Positions 27,693 to 38,234 of a stretch of 64,000 nt of DNA are shown piece by piece. The DNA comes from Psychromonas sp. psych-6C06 (GTDB taxonomy: Bacteria > Pseudomonadota > Gammaproteobacteria > Enterobacterales > Psychromonadaceae), in contig NZ_PIZM01000013.1 of NCBI RefSeq assembly GCF_002835465.1, forward strand, positions 1-64,000, given 5' to 3'. Each line of letters starts with the position of its first letter. Positions within the stretch are counted from its first letter, which is position 1. A model generated the notes under the pieces. The model had not been told where the DNA came from and made no database searches. It saw only the letters and a list, made by a program, of their open reading frames with translations. Position numbers and translations under genes: made by a program.

Positions 27693-29135
27693 ATGTTATT
27701 AATAAAAAATGCATTGATTATTGATGGAACAGGTAGACCCGGTTATCACGCAGATTTACGCATTCATGATGATAAAATAGCTTCAATTGGCAATATTCAA
27801 GCAAGGCCTCAGGAGGTTGTTGTTGATGCAGGCGGGTTAGTGCTTGCACCGGGTTTTATTGATGTACATACCCACGATGATACACAGGTTATCAAACAAC
27901 CAGATATGCTCACAAAAATAAGTCAGGGGGTTACTACCGTCATTGTTGGCAACTGCGGTATTAGTGCATCTCCAGTTACTTTAACAAATACGCCACCCGA
28001 TCCAATGAATCTATTAGGGCAAGCAGATGATTTTAATTACCCTAGCTTCAAAAGTTATATTGACGCCGTCTTAAAAGCACAGCCACGCGTAAATGTAGGT
28101 GCGTTAGTAGGGCACACATCACTGCGTAATAATGTCATGGATTGCCTACAGCGAAGTGCCACTGATGATGAAATATCATCAATGCAAACCCAGCTTAAAC
28201 AGTCATTAGCAGATGGCGCTATTGGTTTAAGCTCTGGCCTTGCCTATGGCAGTGCGCAATGCGCCACAATAGATGAAGTCAAAGCCTTGGTGGCTTGCTT
28301 AGCGACTTATAATGGCGTGTATACGACACACTTACGCACTGAGTTTGATGAAATAATTTCTGCGATGCACGAGGCCTTCGATACCGCAAAATCTGGAAAA
28401 GTGCCATTAATTATCTCGCATTTAAAATGTGCGGGGGCAAATAATTGGGGGCGGACGACTGAGACGCTTAAATTACTTGAGCATAAAGCGCAAACGCAAA
28501 AAGTTGCTTGCGACTGTTATCCCTACAGCGCCAGCTCTTCGACGTTAGATCTTAATCAGATCACAGCTGACTTTGATATCTTTATCACTTGGTCAGATGC
28601 GGAGCCACAAATGGCGGGTAAATTATTGGCTGAGATAGCTGATGTTTGGCAAGTTTCACTCCTAGAAGCCGGCAAGCGATTACAACCTGCGGGGGCTGTT
28701 TACCATGGTTTACACGAAGAAGATGTACAGCGAGTATTAAAGTATAAACGCACCATGATAGGGTCCGATGGTTTACCTAATGATCCACATCCTCACCCAA
28801 GGTTATGGGGCGCATTCACCCGAGTATTAGGCCATTACAGTCGCGAATTAAATCTATTTTCACTGCCCGAAGCAATTCATAAAATGACTGGTTTATCTGC
28901 GCAGCAATATCAGCTTCGTGGACGTGGAGAAATTAAAATAGGCAATCAAGCAGATCTAGTATTGTTTGATGCGAAAAAAGTACAAGCGAATGCCACCTTT
29001 GAAAACCCGATTCAAGCATCGACAGGTATTCAAAGAGTATGGGTAAACGGTCAATTAAGTTACCAGGGAGGCACGCTAATCGGTGGCCGATTTGGACATT
29101 TTTTATTAAATAAAGGAGAAAATAATGAGTATTAA
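27693..29135 (+). CDS. N-acyl-D-amino-acid deacylase (D-aminoacylase)
   Basis: 480 residues from the ATG at 27693; the frame opens at a TTG 24 bases earlier. Amidohydrolase fold: metal motif FIDVHTHDD (His59, His61), the bridging-Cys region GNCGIS, further ligands in ISHLKC, and the late GSDGLP aspartate. D-aminoacylases hydrolyse N-acyl-D-amino acids to the free D-amino acid. No signal peptide, so cytoplasmic. The ridA start lies inside its last codons (11-bp overlap). Confidence 0.9.
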   Translation: MLLIKNALIIDGTGRPGYHADLRIHDDKIASIGNIQARPQEVVVDAGGLVLAPGFIDVHTHDDTQVIKQPDMLTKISQGVTTVIVGNCGISASPVTLTNTPPDPMNLLGQADDFNYPSFKSYIDAVLKAQPRVNVGALVGHTSLRNNVMDCLQRSATDDEISSMQTQLKQSLADGAIGLSSGLAYGSAQCATIDEVKALVACLATYNGVYTTHLRTEFDEIISAMHEAFDTAKSGKVPLIISHLKCAGANNWGRTTETLKLLEHKAQTQKVACDCYPYSASSSTLDLNQITADFDIFITWSDAEPQMAGKLLAEIADVWQVSLLEAGKRLQPAGAVYHGLHEEDVQRVLKYKRTMIGSDGLPNDPHPHPRLWGAFTRVLGHYSRELNLFSLPEAIHKMTGLSAQQYQLRGRGEIKIGNQADLVLFDAKKVQANATFENPIQASTGIQRVWVNGQLSYQGGTLIGGRFGHFLLNKGENNEY

Positions 29136-29514
29136 ACGTTTTGGTGCCGAGGGCGGTACGGGCACTGGTGGCCAACATTTACCTTTTTCAAGTGCAGTAG
29201 AAGCGGGTGGGTTTTTATACGTTTCAGGGCAAACACCGATGATTGATGGCGAAGTTGTTGAAGGTGGAATTGTAGATCAAGCACGACTGACGATCCAAAA
29301 ATGTGTCGATATCATGGAAAGTGCCGGTTATGGGTTACAGGATGTTGTACATGTTAAAGTGATTTTAACTGATTCTCGTTATTTCCAATCTTTTAACAAA
29401 GTTTTTAAGGAGTTTTTTGGCGAGCATCCGCCAGCGCGTATCTGCATGGTCTGTGACTTAGTAGTTGATGTAAAAGTAGAAGTTGATGTGACTTGCTATA
29501 AAAAGCCACAATAA
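29125..29514 (+). CDS. RidA-family enamine/imine deaminase
   Basis: 129 residues. The substrate-anchoring Arg105 (PPARICMV) and the following acidic residue in VKVEVDV match active RidA-family proteins. RidA hydrolyses 2-aminoacrylate and similar enamines released by PLP dehydratases. Its place beside a D-serine dehydratase-like gene and a D-aminoacylase is therefore meaningful. An AAAGGAG ribosome site is within the end of the deacylase gene. It is longer at the N-terminus (Gly-rich EGGTGTGGQH) than housekeeping RidA. Confidence 0.9.
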   Translation: MSIKRFGAEGGTGTGGQHLPFSSAVEAGGFLYVSGQTPMIDGEVVEGGIVDQARLTIQKCVDIMESAGYGLQDVVHVKVILTDSRYFQSFNKVFKEFFGEHPPARICMVCDLVVDVKVEVDVTCYKKPQ

Positions 29515-29530
29515 TCACAAGGGGTCAAAA

Positions 29531-31273
29531 ATGAAATTATTACCGATACCTAAAAAGTTAACTTCAAGCGAGGGGCAATGTGATATCGCACTGAATCTCC
29601 CTGATGTTATCGACATAGATTGTGCTCCTATTAAGGGGATTGAAGAGCAAACCAATCTAAGTTTAGGCGCACAGGCATTTCATCTTTTGATCACCAGCAC
29701 CCAAATAACACTCTCTTTTAGCGATCAATTAGGGCGATTGTATGGGCTTAATTTAATTAAACAGATTTCTGAACAATACCCGTTATTTCCTTGTTTAGAG
29801 ATAGAAGATTCGCCGGACTATCTAAACCGCGGCATTATTTTAGATATTAGTCGCGATAAAGTACCGAAACTTGGGCATCTTTTTAGCTTGATTGACCTAT
29901 GGGCTCGATTACGTATCAATAAATTACAGCTTTATACGGAACATACCTTTGCCTATGAAGCACACCAAACTGTTTGGCAACACAGTAGCCCCTATAATGG
30001 TGATGATATTCGGAAGATCGATCGATATTGTCAGCGAAAAGGTATTGAACTGGTGATTAACCAAGCAACCTTTGGGCATATGGAACGCTGGTTACAGCAT
30101 GATGATTATAAATATTTAGCCGAACAGACGTCAGGGTTTATGGATCAACGCGGTGATTTTAGGCCATTTTCATTTGGCTTAAACCCTCTAGGCGAGACAA
30201 GCGCTGATTTTGTTGACAGATTATTGGATGAGTTAGTACCTCACTTTAGCAGCCAAACAATCAATATAAACTTTGATGAAACCATGGATTTAGGTGTCGG
30301 TGTTAGTCGTGATGCCTGCGCCAAATTAGGCAAGGGTGAAGTTTATGTCAGTTACCTCAACAAGTTACTTCAACACACCGAAAAGCGAGGTTTACATACG
30401 CAAATTTTCAGCGATATGTTGTTTCATTATCCTGAAATACAAGACAAGCTGCCACGTAATTTAACCTTGCTTAACTGGGGCTACGAAGCTGATCATCCCT
30501 TTGATAAAGAGCACCAACAGCTACAAAAAACAGGACTACCCTTTGAAGTTGTTATCTCAACTTGTTGTTTCGCTTCCATTACGGGCCGTTGGCAAAACTG
30601 TCAAACACAGATGCTCCGTGGTGCACAATCTGGTCTTAAGTTTGGGGCAACGGGTTATCATATTTCTGAATGGGGAGATATGGGGCATGCGCAACAAACT
30701 TCCATGCCGATAGCGGGTTATATTTATGGTGCTGCACTTGCTTGGGGTGTTGAAGATAATCAAGAGATCGATGTTTGTGATTGGCTTAAGTTACTTTATT
30801 GCCCTAATGAGCCTCAACTTTCCCCCTATATTATTGCACTGCAAAATGTCTACCTTGATGCTGAAATTACCTGTCCGAACTGTGCCTTTTTTGGGCCACT
30901 ATTGTTTGATCAAAAATCAGGGCGACATATTAAACATTCGCAAAACTTAACACGAACAGGCTTTGATAAAGCGACTGAACAACTCAAGTTAATGATTAAT
31001 GGTTTGTGTCAGCAACCTGATAGTTATTTACGTCAGCAGTTAACATGGAGTGCAGAAACTCTTCGTTTCGCTTGTGCTTTAGGGACTGAATTAGTAAAAG
31101 AAAATACACGCGATACAAAACAGTTATCGGTCAACAGTAAGCAACAGCTGTTGCCACAACTAGTGCCTTTAATTGTTGAATATGAACGATTATGGAAAAT
31201 CGATAATCGCATTGGTGGCCTACAAGATAGTGTTTCTCGCTTGCATTATTTACAGCGTTTATTGCAACAATAG
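29531..31273 (+). CDS. GH20-like beta-N-acetylhexosaminidase
   Basis: 580 residues, no signal peptide. An N-terminal GH20b-like domain leads to a TIM barrel beginning near RGIILDISRDKVP (about 100-112). The catalytic Asp-Glu pair of the substrate-assisted mechanism is NFDETMDLG, Asp249-Glu250. The absence of a secretion signal implies it acts on imported oligosaccharides or glycopeptides. It is the last gene of the RpiR operon, 16 bp after ridA. Substrate could be N-acetylglucosamine conjugates, perhaps of D-amino-acid-containing wall fragments; this is inference. Confidence 0.78.
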   Translation: MKLLPIPKKLTSSEGQCDIALNLPDVIDIDCAPIKGIEEQTNLSLGAQAFHLLITSTQITLSFSDQLGRLYGLNLIKQISEQYPLFPCLEIEDSPDYLNRGIILDISRDKVPKLGHLFSLIDLWARLRINKLQLYTEHTFAYEAHQTVWQHSSPYNGDDIRKIDRYCQRKGIELVINQATFGHMERWLQHDDYKYLAEQTSGFMDQRGDFRPFSFGLNPLGETSADFVDRLLDELVPHFSSQTININFDETMDLGVGVSRDACAKLGKGEVYVSYLNKLLQHTEKRGLHTQIFSDMLFHYPEIQDKLPRNLTLLNWGYEADHPFDKEHQQLQKTGLPFEVVISTCCFASITGRWQNCQTQMLRGAQSGLKFGATGYHISEWGDMGHAQQTSMPIAGYIYGAALAWGVEDNQEIDVCDWLKLLYCPNEPQLSPYIIALQNVYLDAEITCPNCAFFGPLLFDQKSGRHIKHSQNLTRTGFDKATEQLKLMINGLCQQPDSYLRQQLTWSAETLRFACALGTELVKENTRDTKQLSVNSKQQLLPQLVPLIVEYERLWKIDNRIGGLQDSVSRLHYLQRLLQQ

Positions 31274-31316
31274 CGTAATATAGCGCCTCATTATTGAGAT
31301 TATCGAGAGAAGAAAG

Positions 31317-31913
31317 ATGAGCAGTAATTTGTTAGATGAATTAACCCAAGCCCTACAAATTTTACCCAGTGTCGGCCCTAAGTCAGCACAACGTATGGTG
31401 TATCATCTATTGGATAAAAACCGCCAAGGGGCATTAAAATTAAGTAATGTATTAGAGCGTGCGGTACATGAAATTGGTCATTGTAAACAGTGCCGTACCT
31501 TTACAGAGACTGAGTTATGCCATCTTTGTAGTAATGAAAAGCGTAATAACAACGGTGTTATCTGTATTGTTGAAATGCCGGTAGATGTACTTGCCATTGA
31601 GCAAACTGCGTTGTTTTCAGGCACCTATTTCGTATTAATGGGGCATCTTTCTCCCTTAGATGGTGTTGGGCCGGATCAACTCGGATTGAACCTATTAGAG
31701 TCGCAACTTTCATCGGGTAATATTAACGAAGTCATTTTAGCAACTAACCCAACCGTTGAGGGTGAGGCGACCGCTTATTACATTGCTGAAATGGCCAAGA
31801 AATACGCGATTAAAGTGAGTCGAATTGCGCATGGTGTGCCAGTAGGTGGAGAGCTTGAATTTGTGGATAGCACAACCTTGTCACACTCCTTTTCAGGCCG
31901 TGCAGAAATATAA
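31317..31913 (+). CDS. recR: Recombination protein RecR
   Basis: 198 residues (E. coli 201). Helix-hairpin-helix ([12 protein letters not shown]), C4 zinc finger (Cys56, 59, 68, 71), and a Toprim domain ([14 protein letters not shown]). Works with RecF and RecO to load RecA at gaps. It is usually found after dnaX and ybaB; here it stands alone, 43 bp after the GH20-like gene. Confidence 0.97.
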   Translation: MSSNLLDELTQALQILPSVGPKSAQRMVYHLLDKNRQGALKLSNVLERAVHEIGHCKQCRTFTETELCHLCSNEKRNNNGVICIVEMPVDVLAIEQTALFSGTYFVLMGHLSPLDGVGPDQLGLNLLESQLSSGNINEVILATNPTVEGEATAYYIAEMAKKYAIKVSRIAHGVPVGGELEFVDSTTLSHSFSGRAEI

Positions 31914-31953
31914 AAAAAAGCTTGAAGGCTGGAAAGCTATAGAGCCTTCAAGC
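31912..31953 (-). terminator. Terminator for ygiQ (minus strand)
   Basis: GCTTGAAGGCT/AGCCTTCAAGC, a perfect 11-bp stem (31920-31930 and 31943-31953), with an eight-base T-run on the minus-strand side. It is placed just past the ygiQ stop and could also slow recR transcripts. The region 31955-31980 has short AGCCTTTT direct repeats. Confidence 0.8.
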
Positions 31954-31984
31954 CCTCTAGCCTTTTAGCCTTTTAGCTTTTAAC

Positions 31985-34249
31985 CTATTTCCCTAGCTTG
32001 ATTTTTCGTGTCGAGCCAATCTTATTTTTACTGTTCGGGCGTGATTTTTTCGCTCCCAGTTTATTGCTTGCAGATTTACCTTTGTTTTTAAACTGATCTA
32101 ACCCGGTATGTCGACTTAACGCCGGTTTGGATGCTTTAGCTCCCGCACTCTTTTTCACTGCCGTTTTTAATTCATCACGTGTTTCTGGTGGTACCAGACA
32201 GTTTGCTCCACGACCAATGAGTTTACGTGCAAGACCAAGTCGTTTAAGCGCTTCACGAATCTCAGGCCAGTTTTCAGGCACATGGTAGCGAAGAATCGCT
32301 TTGTGTAAACGACGTTGACGTGCGCCTTTGGTGATGACAACCTCTTCACTCTCTTTGTTGACTTTATGAAGCGGGTTCTTCTCTGTATGGTACATGGTGG
32401 TTGCATTTGCCATCGGAGAAGGGTAAAAGTTTTGTACTTGATCTAATTTAAAGTTATTACTCTTTAACCATAACGCTAAATTGATCATATCTTTATCAGT
32501 GGTACCTGGATGAGCTGAGATAAAGTAAGGGATCAAATACTGTTTTTTATTGGCCGCTTTTGAGTATTTTTCAAACATCTGCTTGAAAGCTTCATAGCTG
32601 CTCATGGTCGGTTTCATCATCTTATCAAGCGGACCTTTCTCGGTATGCTCTGGTGCTATTTTAAGATAACCACCAACATGATGTTCAACCAACTCTTTGA
32701 CGTACATAGGATCTTCAACGGCGATGTCGTACCGTACCCCTGATGCGATCAATATCTTTTTAATACCTGGGAGTTTACGTGTACGGCGGTATAGGCTGAT
32801 AGTATGCTGATGATCGGTATCCATATGATGACAAATATCAGGAAATACACAACTTAAACGACGACAGGTTTGTTCCGCTTTGGGGCTTTTACATTTTAGA
32901 CGGTACATATTCGCCGTTGGACCACCAAGGTCGGAGATAACACCGGTAAAACCGGGTACTTTATCGCGAATCGTCTCAATCTCTTTAACAATTGAGTCTT
33001 CCGAACGACTTTGAATGACACGGCCTTCATGTTCGGTAATAGAGCAGAAAGTACAACCCCCAAAACAGCCACGCATAATATTGATAGAAAAACGGATCAT
33101 ATCGTAGGCAGGGATTTTAGCATCGCCATAACTTGGGTGAGGTACTCGTTGATATTCAAACCCAAATACCGCATCAATCTCTTCTGTGGTAAGCGGATAA
33201 GCCGGCGGGTTTACCCATAATAAACGTTGCCCATGAAACTGTGCTAACGCACGGGCACACCCAGGATTGGTTTCTTGATGCAATACACGTGACGTGTGTG
33301 CATACAATACTTTATCTGTTTTGACTTTTTCAAAACTTGGAAGTTGAATATAGGTCTTTTCCCAAGGTTTCTTTTTGTGTGATTTAGCCAGTGGCGGTAA
33401 TACCGTAATTGGCTGGGTCACGTCTTCCTGTGTCGCACTACTTTGATCGGCTATCTGCTGCGTTGCACACTGCACATTTATATCGGCATAGGGGCTGATG
33501 ATTGGATCTATTTTTCCTAATTGGTCAACCTGTTGAGAATCGATGCCATCCCAATTAGGCAATGCTTCTTTAACTAATACCGCAGTGCCACGAATATCAA
33601 GCATCTCTTTTGGTGATTCACCCTGTGAGATACGGTGTGCAACCTCCAGTAATGGTCGTTCTGCATTACCGTATAATAAAATATCTGCTTTTGAATCTAA
33701 TAAAACAGAATGACGAACTTTGTCTGACCAGTAATCGTAATGGGCGATACGACGTAAACTTGCTTCAATACCACCGATCACAACAGGTACATCTTTATAG
33801 GCTTCTTTACAGCGCTGTGTGTAAGCCAAGACAGCGCGATCAGGACGTTTACCGCCTTCATTATTTGGCGTGTAGGCATCATCATGACGCATACGTCGCT
33901 CTGCTGTATAACGGTTGATCATAGAGTCCATGTTACCCGCAGAAACCCCAAAAAATAGATTCGGTTTGCCAAGCTTCATGAAGGCATCTTTGCTGTGCCA
34001 ATCGGGTTGCGAAATAATACCAACACGATAACCCTGTGCTTCAAGTGTGCGGCCAATGACAGCCATTCCAAAACTGGGGTGATCTACATAGGCATCACCG
34101 ACAACAATAATAACATCACAGCTATCCCAACCGAGTTGTTTCATCTCTTTGCGCGACATTGGTAAAAATGGAGCCGGCTTTTCATTGCGCCCTTTGTAGG
34201 ACGGGTATGAAAAAAGTGGGCGCTCAGCCTGTAGTAGATCAAGACTCAT
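31985..34249 (-). CDS. ygiQ: YgiQ-family radical SAM protein
   Basis: 754 residues. The N-terminal domain contains [17 protein letters not shown]. The radical SAM motif CFGGCTFC gives Cys395, Cys399 and Cys402. The C-terminal tail is Lys/Ser-rich and probably disordered. This family is widespread but its reaction is not established. It is transcribed alone. Confidence 0.93.
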   Translation of the reverse strand: MSLDLLQAERPLFSYPSYKGRNEKPAPFLPMSRKEMKQLGWDSCDVIIVVGDAYVDHPSFGMAVIGRTLEAQGYRVGIISQPDWHSKDAFMKLGKPNLFFGVSAGNMDSMINRYTAERRMRHDDAYTPNNEGGKRPDRAVLAYTQRCKEAYKDVPVVIGGIEASLRRIAHYDYWSDKVRHSVLLDSKADILLYGNAERPLLEVAHRISQGESPKEMLDIRGTAVLVKEALPNWDGIDSQQVDQLGKIDPIISPYADINVQCATQQIADQSSATQEDVTQPITVLPPLAKSHKKKPWEKTYIQLPSFEKVKTDKVLYAHTSRVLHQETNPGCARALAQFHGQRLLWVNPPAYPLTTEEIDAVFGFEYQRVPHPSYGDAKIPAYDMIRFSINIMRGCFGGCTFCSITEHEGRVIQSRSEDSIVKEIETIRDKVPGFTGVISDLGGPTANMYRLKCKSPKAEQTCRRLSCVFPDICHHMDTDHQHTISLYRRTRKLPGIKKILIASGVRYDIAVEDPMYVKELVEHHVGGYLKIAPEHTEKGPLDKMMKPTMSSYEAFKQMFEKYSKAANKKQYLIPYFISAHPGTTDKDMINLALWLKSNNFKLDQVQNFYPSPMANATTMYHTEKNPLHKVNKESEEVVITKGARQRRLHKAILRYHVPENWPEIREALKRLGLARKLIGRGANCLVPPETRDELKTAVKKSAGAKASKPALSRHTGLDQFKNKGKSASNKLGAKKSRPNSKNKIGSTRKIKLGK

Positions 34250-34422
34250 TATTGTTGCCTGTAATAGTAAATAATCGCGCAGTCTAGCATAGCTAATCGA
34301 TTTTCTTAACCGCGAAATTTATGAGGATATGATAGGAGTGTAAAGTGGTAATATGTGCTTAGCAGATGGAAGTACGTTGCATATTATATTTACTTTAATA
34401 TACAACGCATTGAAGTTTTTAC

Positions 34423-36396
34423 TTATTCTGGAATGATAATAGGGTCAGCTAAACGGCCAATTAATTGCCCTGTTTCCAGTTTTACATTATTCAAAATTAC
34501 ATCAATAACATCGCCCAGTTGCAATTCTGTTTGCTCTGCAACCATGACTTTACCTAACTCACGATCACAAGTGATCTGTTTACTGTCTTTAGCATCACTG
34601 CATAATAAGCTGCTAGGAATAAAGAATGTGGCACCATTTTCTTGAATGCGTACACGTACTCCAGCTTTGATAATATCGAATATTTCCGCCTTGTAACGCC
34701 AATTAGATTGTTCTTGTTCTTTTAAGTATTGGCTATAAAGTAGGTTATTAACGTCACGTTCAGCAAGACGTTGCGATTTACGCGCTTCGTTTAGCAATAC
34801 ACCAATATCATCACTAATGTGTACATCATTTTTACCAAGTAATACCGATTTAATTAAACGGTGGTTAAGCAGATCACCATATTTACGAATAGGAGATGTC
34901 CAAGTTGCGTAATAATCGACGCCCATGGTGAAGTGCGCTTCTGGTTTATTTTTAGTGTCGGCGTACGCAAGTAATTTACGTAGACGGTGATCTAAATAAC
35001 AGTTATGAAGTAGGGCTGTTTGTTGGCGCATTTTGGTGTAACCGGAAAGTGTGCCAAGCGTTTCAGCGTCTGACTCAATATTAAATTGGGCAAGTAGCTC
35101 AACTGCTTTTTTCAAACGATCACTAGCAAAACCGGAATGAGTATTAAATACACCTTGCTGTTTATGTTTTGCTAAGAATTGTCCTGCACAGATGTTTGCA
35201 GCAATCATCGACTCTTCAACAAGACGGTTTGCCGTTCGTCGTGGCTCACAAAGAATTTCGTAAACTTCACCACGGTTATTAAGCTTTAAGGTGTAATCTG
35301 GTTGGCTTTTAAAGACGACGTTATTTTCAGTTCGCCACGCTAAACGTTTAAGTGAAGCTTCACTTAAAGTAGTGAGCTGATCGCTTAGCTGACGATTTGG
35401 TTTCCAATGAGTACCATTTTCGTTTTCACTTTCAAGGTAGTCAGAAACATCACTGTAATTAAGTCGGTAATGAGACTTCATCCAAGCTGCAAAAAATTGT
35501 GCTTCGCCTACTATTTCGCCATCAGTGTTAATTTCTATTTTACAACAAAGTGTCGCGCGTTTTTCCCCCTCTTTGAGCGAACATAAACTATCGCTGAGGT
35601 CTCGTGGCAACATAGGGACATTGAAGTTAGGTAGATAAAGTGTGAACCCTCGACGTTTAGCCTCCGCATCCATGTCACTATCTTCAGGAACATAAGCACT
35701 TGGATCCGAGATAGCCACCGTTAAAAACCAGCCGTTATCGCTTTTCTCAATGTATAGCGCATCATCCATATCCTGCGTATTGATGCCATCAATGGTAAAG
35801 AAGGGGAGTTTAGTGAGATCTTCTCGTGGTAGTTCAGGGTCAATCACTTGCCAAGGGTGATTAAATTCTGGCGCTTTGTTAGGAAGCTTATGTGTCGCAA
35901 CGGTAATCAATCGATAAGCAAAAGGATCAGAAGCATCTGCGACCTTTTCAATGACCTCTACTAAAAAACCGTTTCCTGCTTCAAGCGCATGTTTAATCAA
36001 TTTGACGGTCACCCAATCACCATCTTGGTAGCCTAGCTGAGTGAGCTTTTGGCCCCCTTGGATTTTAAAAAAACCTTTTAGCAAAGCATTATTGGGTTTG
36101 ATGGTAATTTTGTTTTGTTGCATCGAGAGTTTCGCAACAAATTCCTGTGTCTCGCTATGTTTTAATTGCTGAGGCTCAGCTGTGCTTTTGTCACCATTTT
36201 CACGAATAAAGGCTGTAATACGATCACCGTGTAATACTTTTTTCATCTCATTCGGTGGTATAAAAAAACGTTTACCTTTATCTGTTTCTAAAAACCCATA
36301 ACCTTTATCAGTTGCTTTTACGATCCCTTGTCGCTTGGGAATATCTTGTTGGATCTTTTCTTTTAATTGACTTAGCAACGGATTGTTTTGAAACAT
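34423..36396 (-). CDS. rnb: Exoribonuclease II
   Basis: 657 residues (E. coli 644). Two N-terminal cold-shock-like domains, the RNB catalytic domain with FFTIDGINTQDMDDAL and the Asp cluster, and a C-terminal S1 domain (IFDIIKAGVRVRI). Degrades single-stranded RNA 3' to 5'. Monocistronic, with an imperfect AT-rich hairpin about 15-50 bp past its stop. Confidence 0.95.
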   Translation of the reverse strand: MFQNNPLLSQLKEKIQQDIPKRQGIVKATDKGYGFLETDKGKRFFIPPNEMKKVLHGDRITAFIRENGDKSTAEPQQLKHSETQEFVAKLSMQQNKITIKPNNALLKGFFKIQGGQKLTQLGYQDGDWVTVKLIKHALEAGNGFLVEVIEKVADASDPFAYRLITVATHKLPNKAPEFNHPWQVIDPELPREDLTKLPFFTIDGINTQDMDDALYIEKSDNGWFLTVAISDPSAYVPEDSDMDAEAKRRGFTLYLPNFNVPMLPRDLSDSLCSLKEGEKRATLCCKIEINTDGEIVGEAQFFAAWMKSHYRLNYSDVSDYLESENENGTHWKPNRQLSDQLTTLSEASLKRLAWRTENNVVFKSQPDYTLKLNNRGEVYEILCEPRRTANRLVEESMIAANICAGQFLAKHKQQGVFNTHSGFASDRLKKAVELLAQFNIESDAETLGTLSGYTKMRQQTALLHNCYLDHRLRKLLAYADTKNKPEAHFTMGVDYYATWTSPIRKYGDLLNHRLIKSVLLGKNDVHISDDIGVLLNEARKSQRLAERDVNNLLYSQYLKEQEQSNWRYKAEIFDIIKAGVRVRIQENGATFFIPSSLLCSDAKDSKQITCDRELGKVMVAEQTELQLGDVIDVILNNVKLETGQLIGRLADPIIIPE

Positions 36397-36565
36397 ATAA
36401 TAAAAACCTTAAGATGAATGCAGGTTAGAAAAACTAGATATAGGAATATAAAGTTTTATCTCAAGCAATAAAAGAGGCAAATGTCTAAAAGGGTAAAATA
36501 TAAAATTAATTATAGAAATAGCTTGGCTTTTTAAGCAAACCTGTTTATTATGCGCCTCGTTCTGC

Positions 36566-36656
36566 GGAGGGGTGGCAGAGCGGCTGAATGCACTGGTCTT
36601 GAAAACCAGCGAGGGTTAATAGCTCTCCGAGAGTTCAAATCTCTCCTCCTCCGCCA
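36566..36656 (+). tRNA. tRNA-Ser (anticodon UGA)
   Basis: 91 bases including CCA. Acceptor arm GGAGGGG pairs with CTCCTCC, discriminator G, encoded CCA. The anticodon arm CTGGT-CTTGAAA-ACCAG carries TGA at 36600-36602. A long variable arm (AGGGTTAATAGCTCTC region) marks a class II tRNA, and the T-arm contains GTTCAAATC. It is followed by a strong terminator. No integrase is next to it. Confidence 0.97.
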
Positions 36657-36660
36657 CATT

Positions 36661-36698
36661 AAAAAAATCGCTTACTGTTTTACAGTAAGCGATTTTTT
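36661..36698 (+). terminator. Terminator after tRNA-Ser
   Basis: ATCGCTTACTGT/ACAGTAAGCGAT perfect stem with a TTT loop, an A-run before and a T-run after. Confidence 0.92.
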
Positions 36699-36778
36699 GC
36701 TTTCTATCCCTTTGCAAATACCCCGATAATATCGAGCGGAGTAATTATCCCAAACGATTTTGTGAAGGCAGAGCTGCT

Positions 36779-36930
36779 AATACCAATTCCAGTAAATAGC
36801 TGATCTATTTAACTGGTTAAAATAACTTATTTCTACGTTGTAAGTTTCGCAAAGGGAACAATTATTTACATCAACTGACGCTTTGAATTAAGCCATTTTC
36901 CCTGTGTACTACCAGATCACTTTCTAATTT
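36779..36930 (+). repeat. Dispersed intergenic repeat, copy C
   Basis: The left end AATACCAATTCCAGTAAATAG is best preserved here. It continues with CTATTTAACTGGTTAAA, AACTTAT, TTTCGCAAAGGGAACAA and AAGCCATTTTCCCTG. The right end is diverged. It stops within about 4 bp of the stop codon of the minus-strand binding-protein gene. Confidence 0.8.
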
Positions 36931-36933
36931 ACA

Positions 36934-37683
36934 TTATTGCATCTGTTGTTTGTATAAACGCTGGCCATGTTCGTCGCGTACTTTAGCAAGGGTATTCCAA
37001 AAGGTGATCGCCTCGTCGGCATAGTTTTTAGTGTATCTGTGCGATAGTACAAGATACCAACTACTGGTTAGAAAAGGGATAGGAAGCTGTTTCATGTTTT
37101 TAACTATTCCTTTTTTCCTCAGTAGTGTTTCACCAATCGCACGTTCCACCACATAGCCATCAATTCGCTTTCTTGCCACTAACCCAAGCCCTTTTTGATG
37201 CGACAAGTTGGATGGGAAAAGCACCCCTAATTGTTTGAGTTTTTGATACGCGACATACCCTAGCGGGGCAGATAGTTGCAGTTTTTGTTGATTAAAACTT
37301 ACACCATTCCAGCTAAAGTCACTCTCTTGATGAACAAAAATAGGGTATTCAGCTTGCCAGATCACTTTTGACTGGTCTAATTCTCCATTCTTTTTTTTCG
37401 GAAAAGCGTATAACAAATCTCTCTCTTGAGTATGGATCACTGCAAATGCACCATCCATCTCTCCTTGCTCTACGGATCTTAAGCAACGTTTCCAAGGAAG
37501 GTTGTGCAACACAACGTTAAAATCTCCCTGTGCGCTAATTAAATCCATGAATTCATTAAATATGCCTTTATTTTCAATACCGACATAGGGAAGGTTTTCT
37601 GTGTCCTCTGCACATATATTAACTGTGTTAGCAAAACTATTGTGCATTAGTAAAAATAATAGAGAGCCTAAAAGTATTTTCAT
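36934..37683 (-). CDS. Periplasmic solute-binding protein (SBP_bac_3-like), orphan
   Basis: 249 residues with a signal peptide (1-18, ending SFA). It has the fold pattern of amino-acid-type binding proteins: YVGIENKGIFNEFMDLI, then WKRCLRSVEQGEMDGAFAV, and a C-terminal TSSWYLVLSHRY segment. No ABC permease or ATPase is adjacent, so it may serve another transporter or a sensor kinase. The ligand is unknown. Its stop lies against repeat copy C. Confidence 0.75.
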   Translation of the reverse strand: MKILLGSLLFLLMHNSFANTVNICAEDTENLPYVGIENKGIFNEFMDLISAQGDFNVVLHNLPWKRCLRSVEQGEMDGAFAVIHTQERDLLYAFPKKKNGELDQSKVIWQAEYPIFVHQESDFSWNGVSFNQQKLQLSAPLGYVAYQKLKQLGVLFPSNLSHQKGLGLVARKRIDGYVVERAIGETLLRKKGIVKNMKQLPIPFLTSSWYLVLSHRYTKNYADEAITFWNTLAKVRDEHGQRLYKQQMQ

Positions 37684-37904
37684 TTTGAAAACCTTATCGA
37701 GTAATTTGGATAAGAGAGCCGACTAAAATACCTTTTAAATGAAAGCAATTTACAGTCTCATAATTAGTAATAAATATAGTCCAAAATACACCTATTTTTT
37801 TATTTGATATTTTTGCAGTGTACTCAATAGATGAAGAGAGATAGTTGAGATGCTTACTTTGCATATAAAATTAATTCAATGCAGGATATAAATTTCCCTC
37901 TGAT
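37684..37904. other. Upstream region of the binding-protein gene, no gene seen
   Basis: AT-rich stretch of about 220 bp before repeat copy D, presumably holding the promoter of the minus-strand binding-protein gene. I see no open frame or clear operator. With repeat D and the following 217 bp it makes a 600-bp region without a confident gene. Confidence 0.4.
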
Positions 37905-38066
37905 TATACCAAGCCCACTAAATAATTGATCAATCTTACTGGTTAAAAGAAACTATTTCAGCGCTAAAAATTTCGTAAAGGAAACAACCGTTTGCATCAA
38001 CTTTCGCCCTGAACTAACTCCTTTTTGCTGCGTAATTTTTGACCACTATATTAGCGGAATGGGTAT
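37905..38066 (+). repeat. Dispersed intergenic repeat, copy D
   Basis: Starts TTATACCAAGCCCACTAAAT and continues with TTACTGGTTAAAAG, TTTCGTAAAGGAAACAACC, CAACTTTCGCCCTGA and TTTTTGCTGCGTAATTTT, ending GCGGAATGGGTATTA. More diverged than copies A and B, but in the same order and orientation. Confidence 0.75.
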
Positions 38067-38234
38067 TACTTTAAAGGTATCTGATAATTGATGGTTTTAT
38101 TTATGCTTATAGTATTTTCAAGCAGAGATGATGAGTTTTTATGATAGTACTGAGAATGTCGAATGTGGTAGAGTCTTTGCAATATCAAGAGTTTGAAGAG
38201 GGGAATCACTATTTGTGATTGTAAAAAGTAGTGT

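Noticed and set aside
31955-31980. Short AGCCTTTT direct repeats as a CRISPR or satellite
   Set aside because: Only three units of 8-10 bases, with no spacers; part of the terminator surroundings.
36566-36656. tRNA-Ser as an integration site for a genomic island
   Set aside because: No integrase, no direct repeat of the tRNA end found nearby, and the flanking genes are ordinary.
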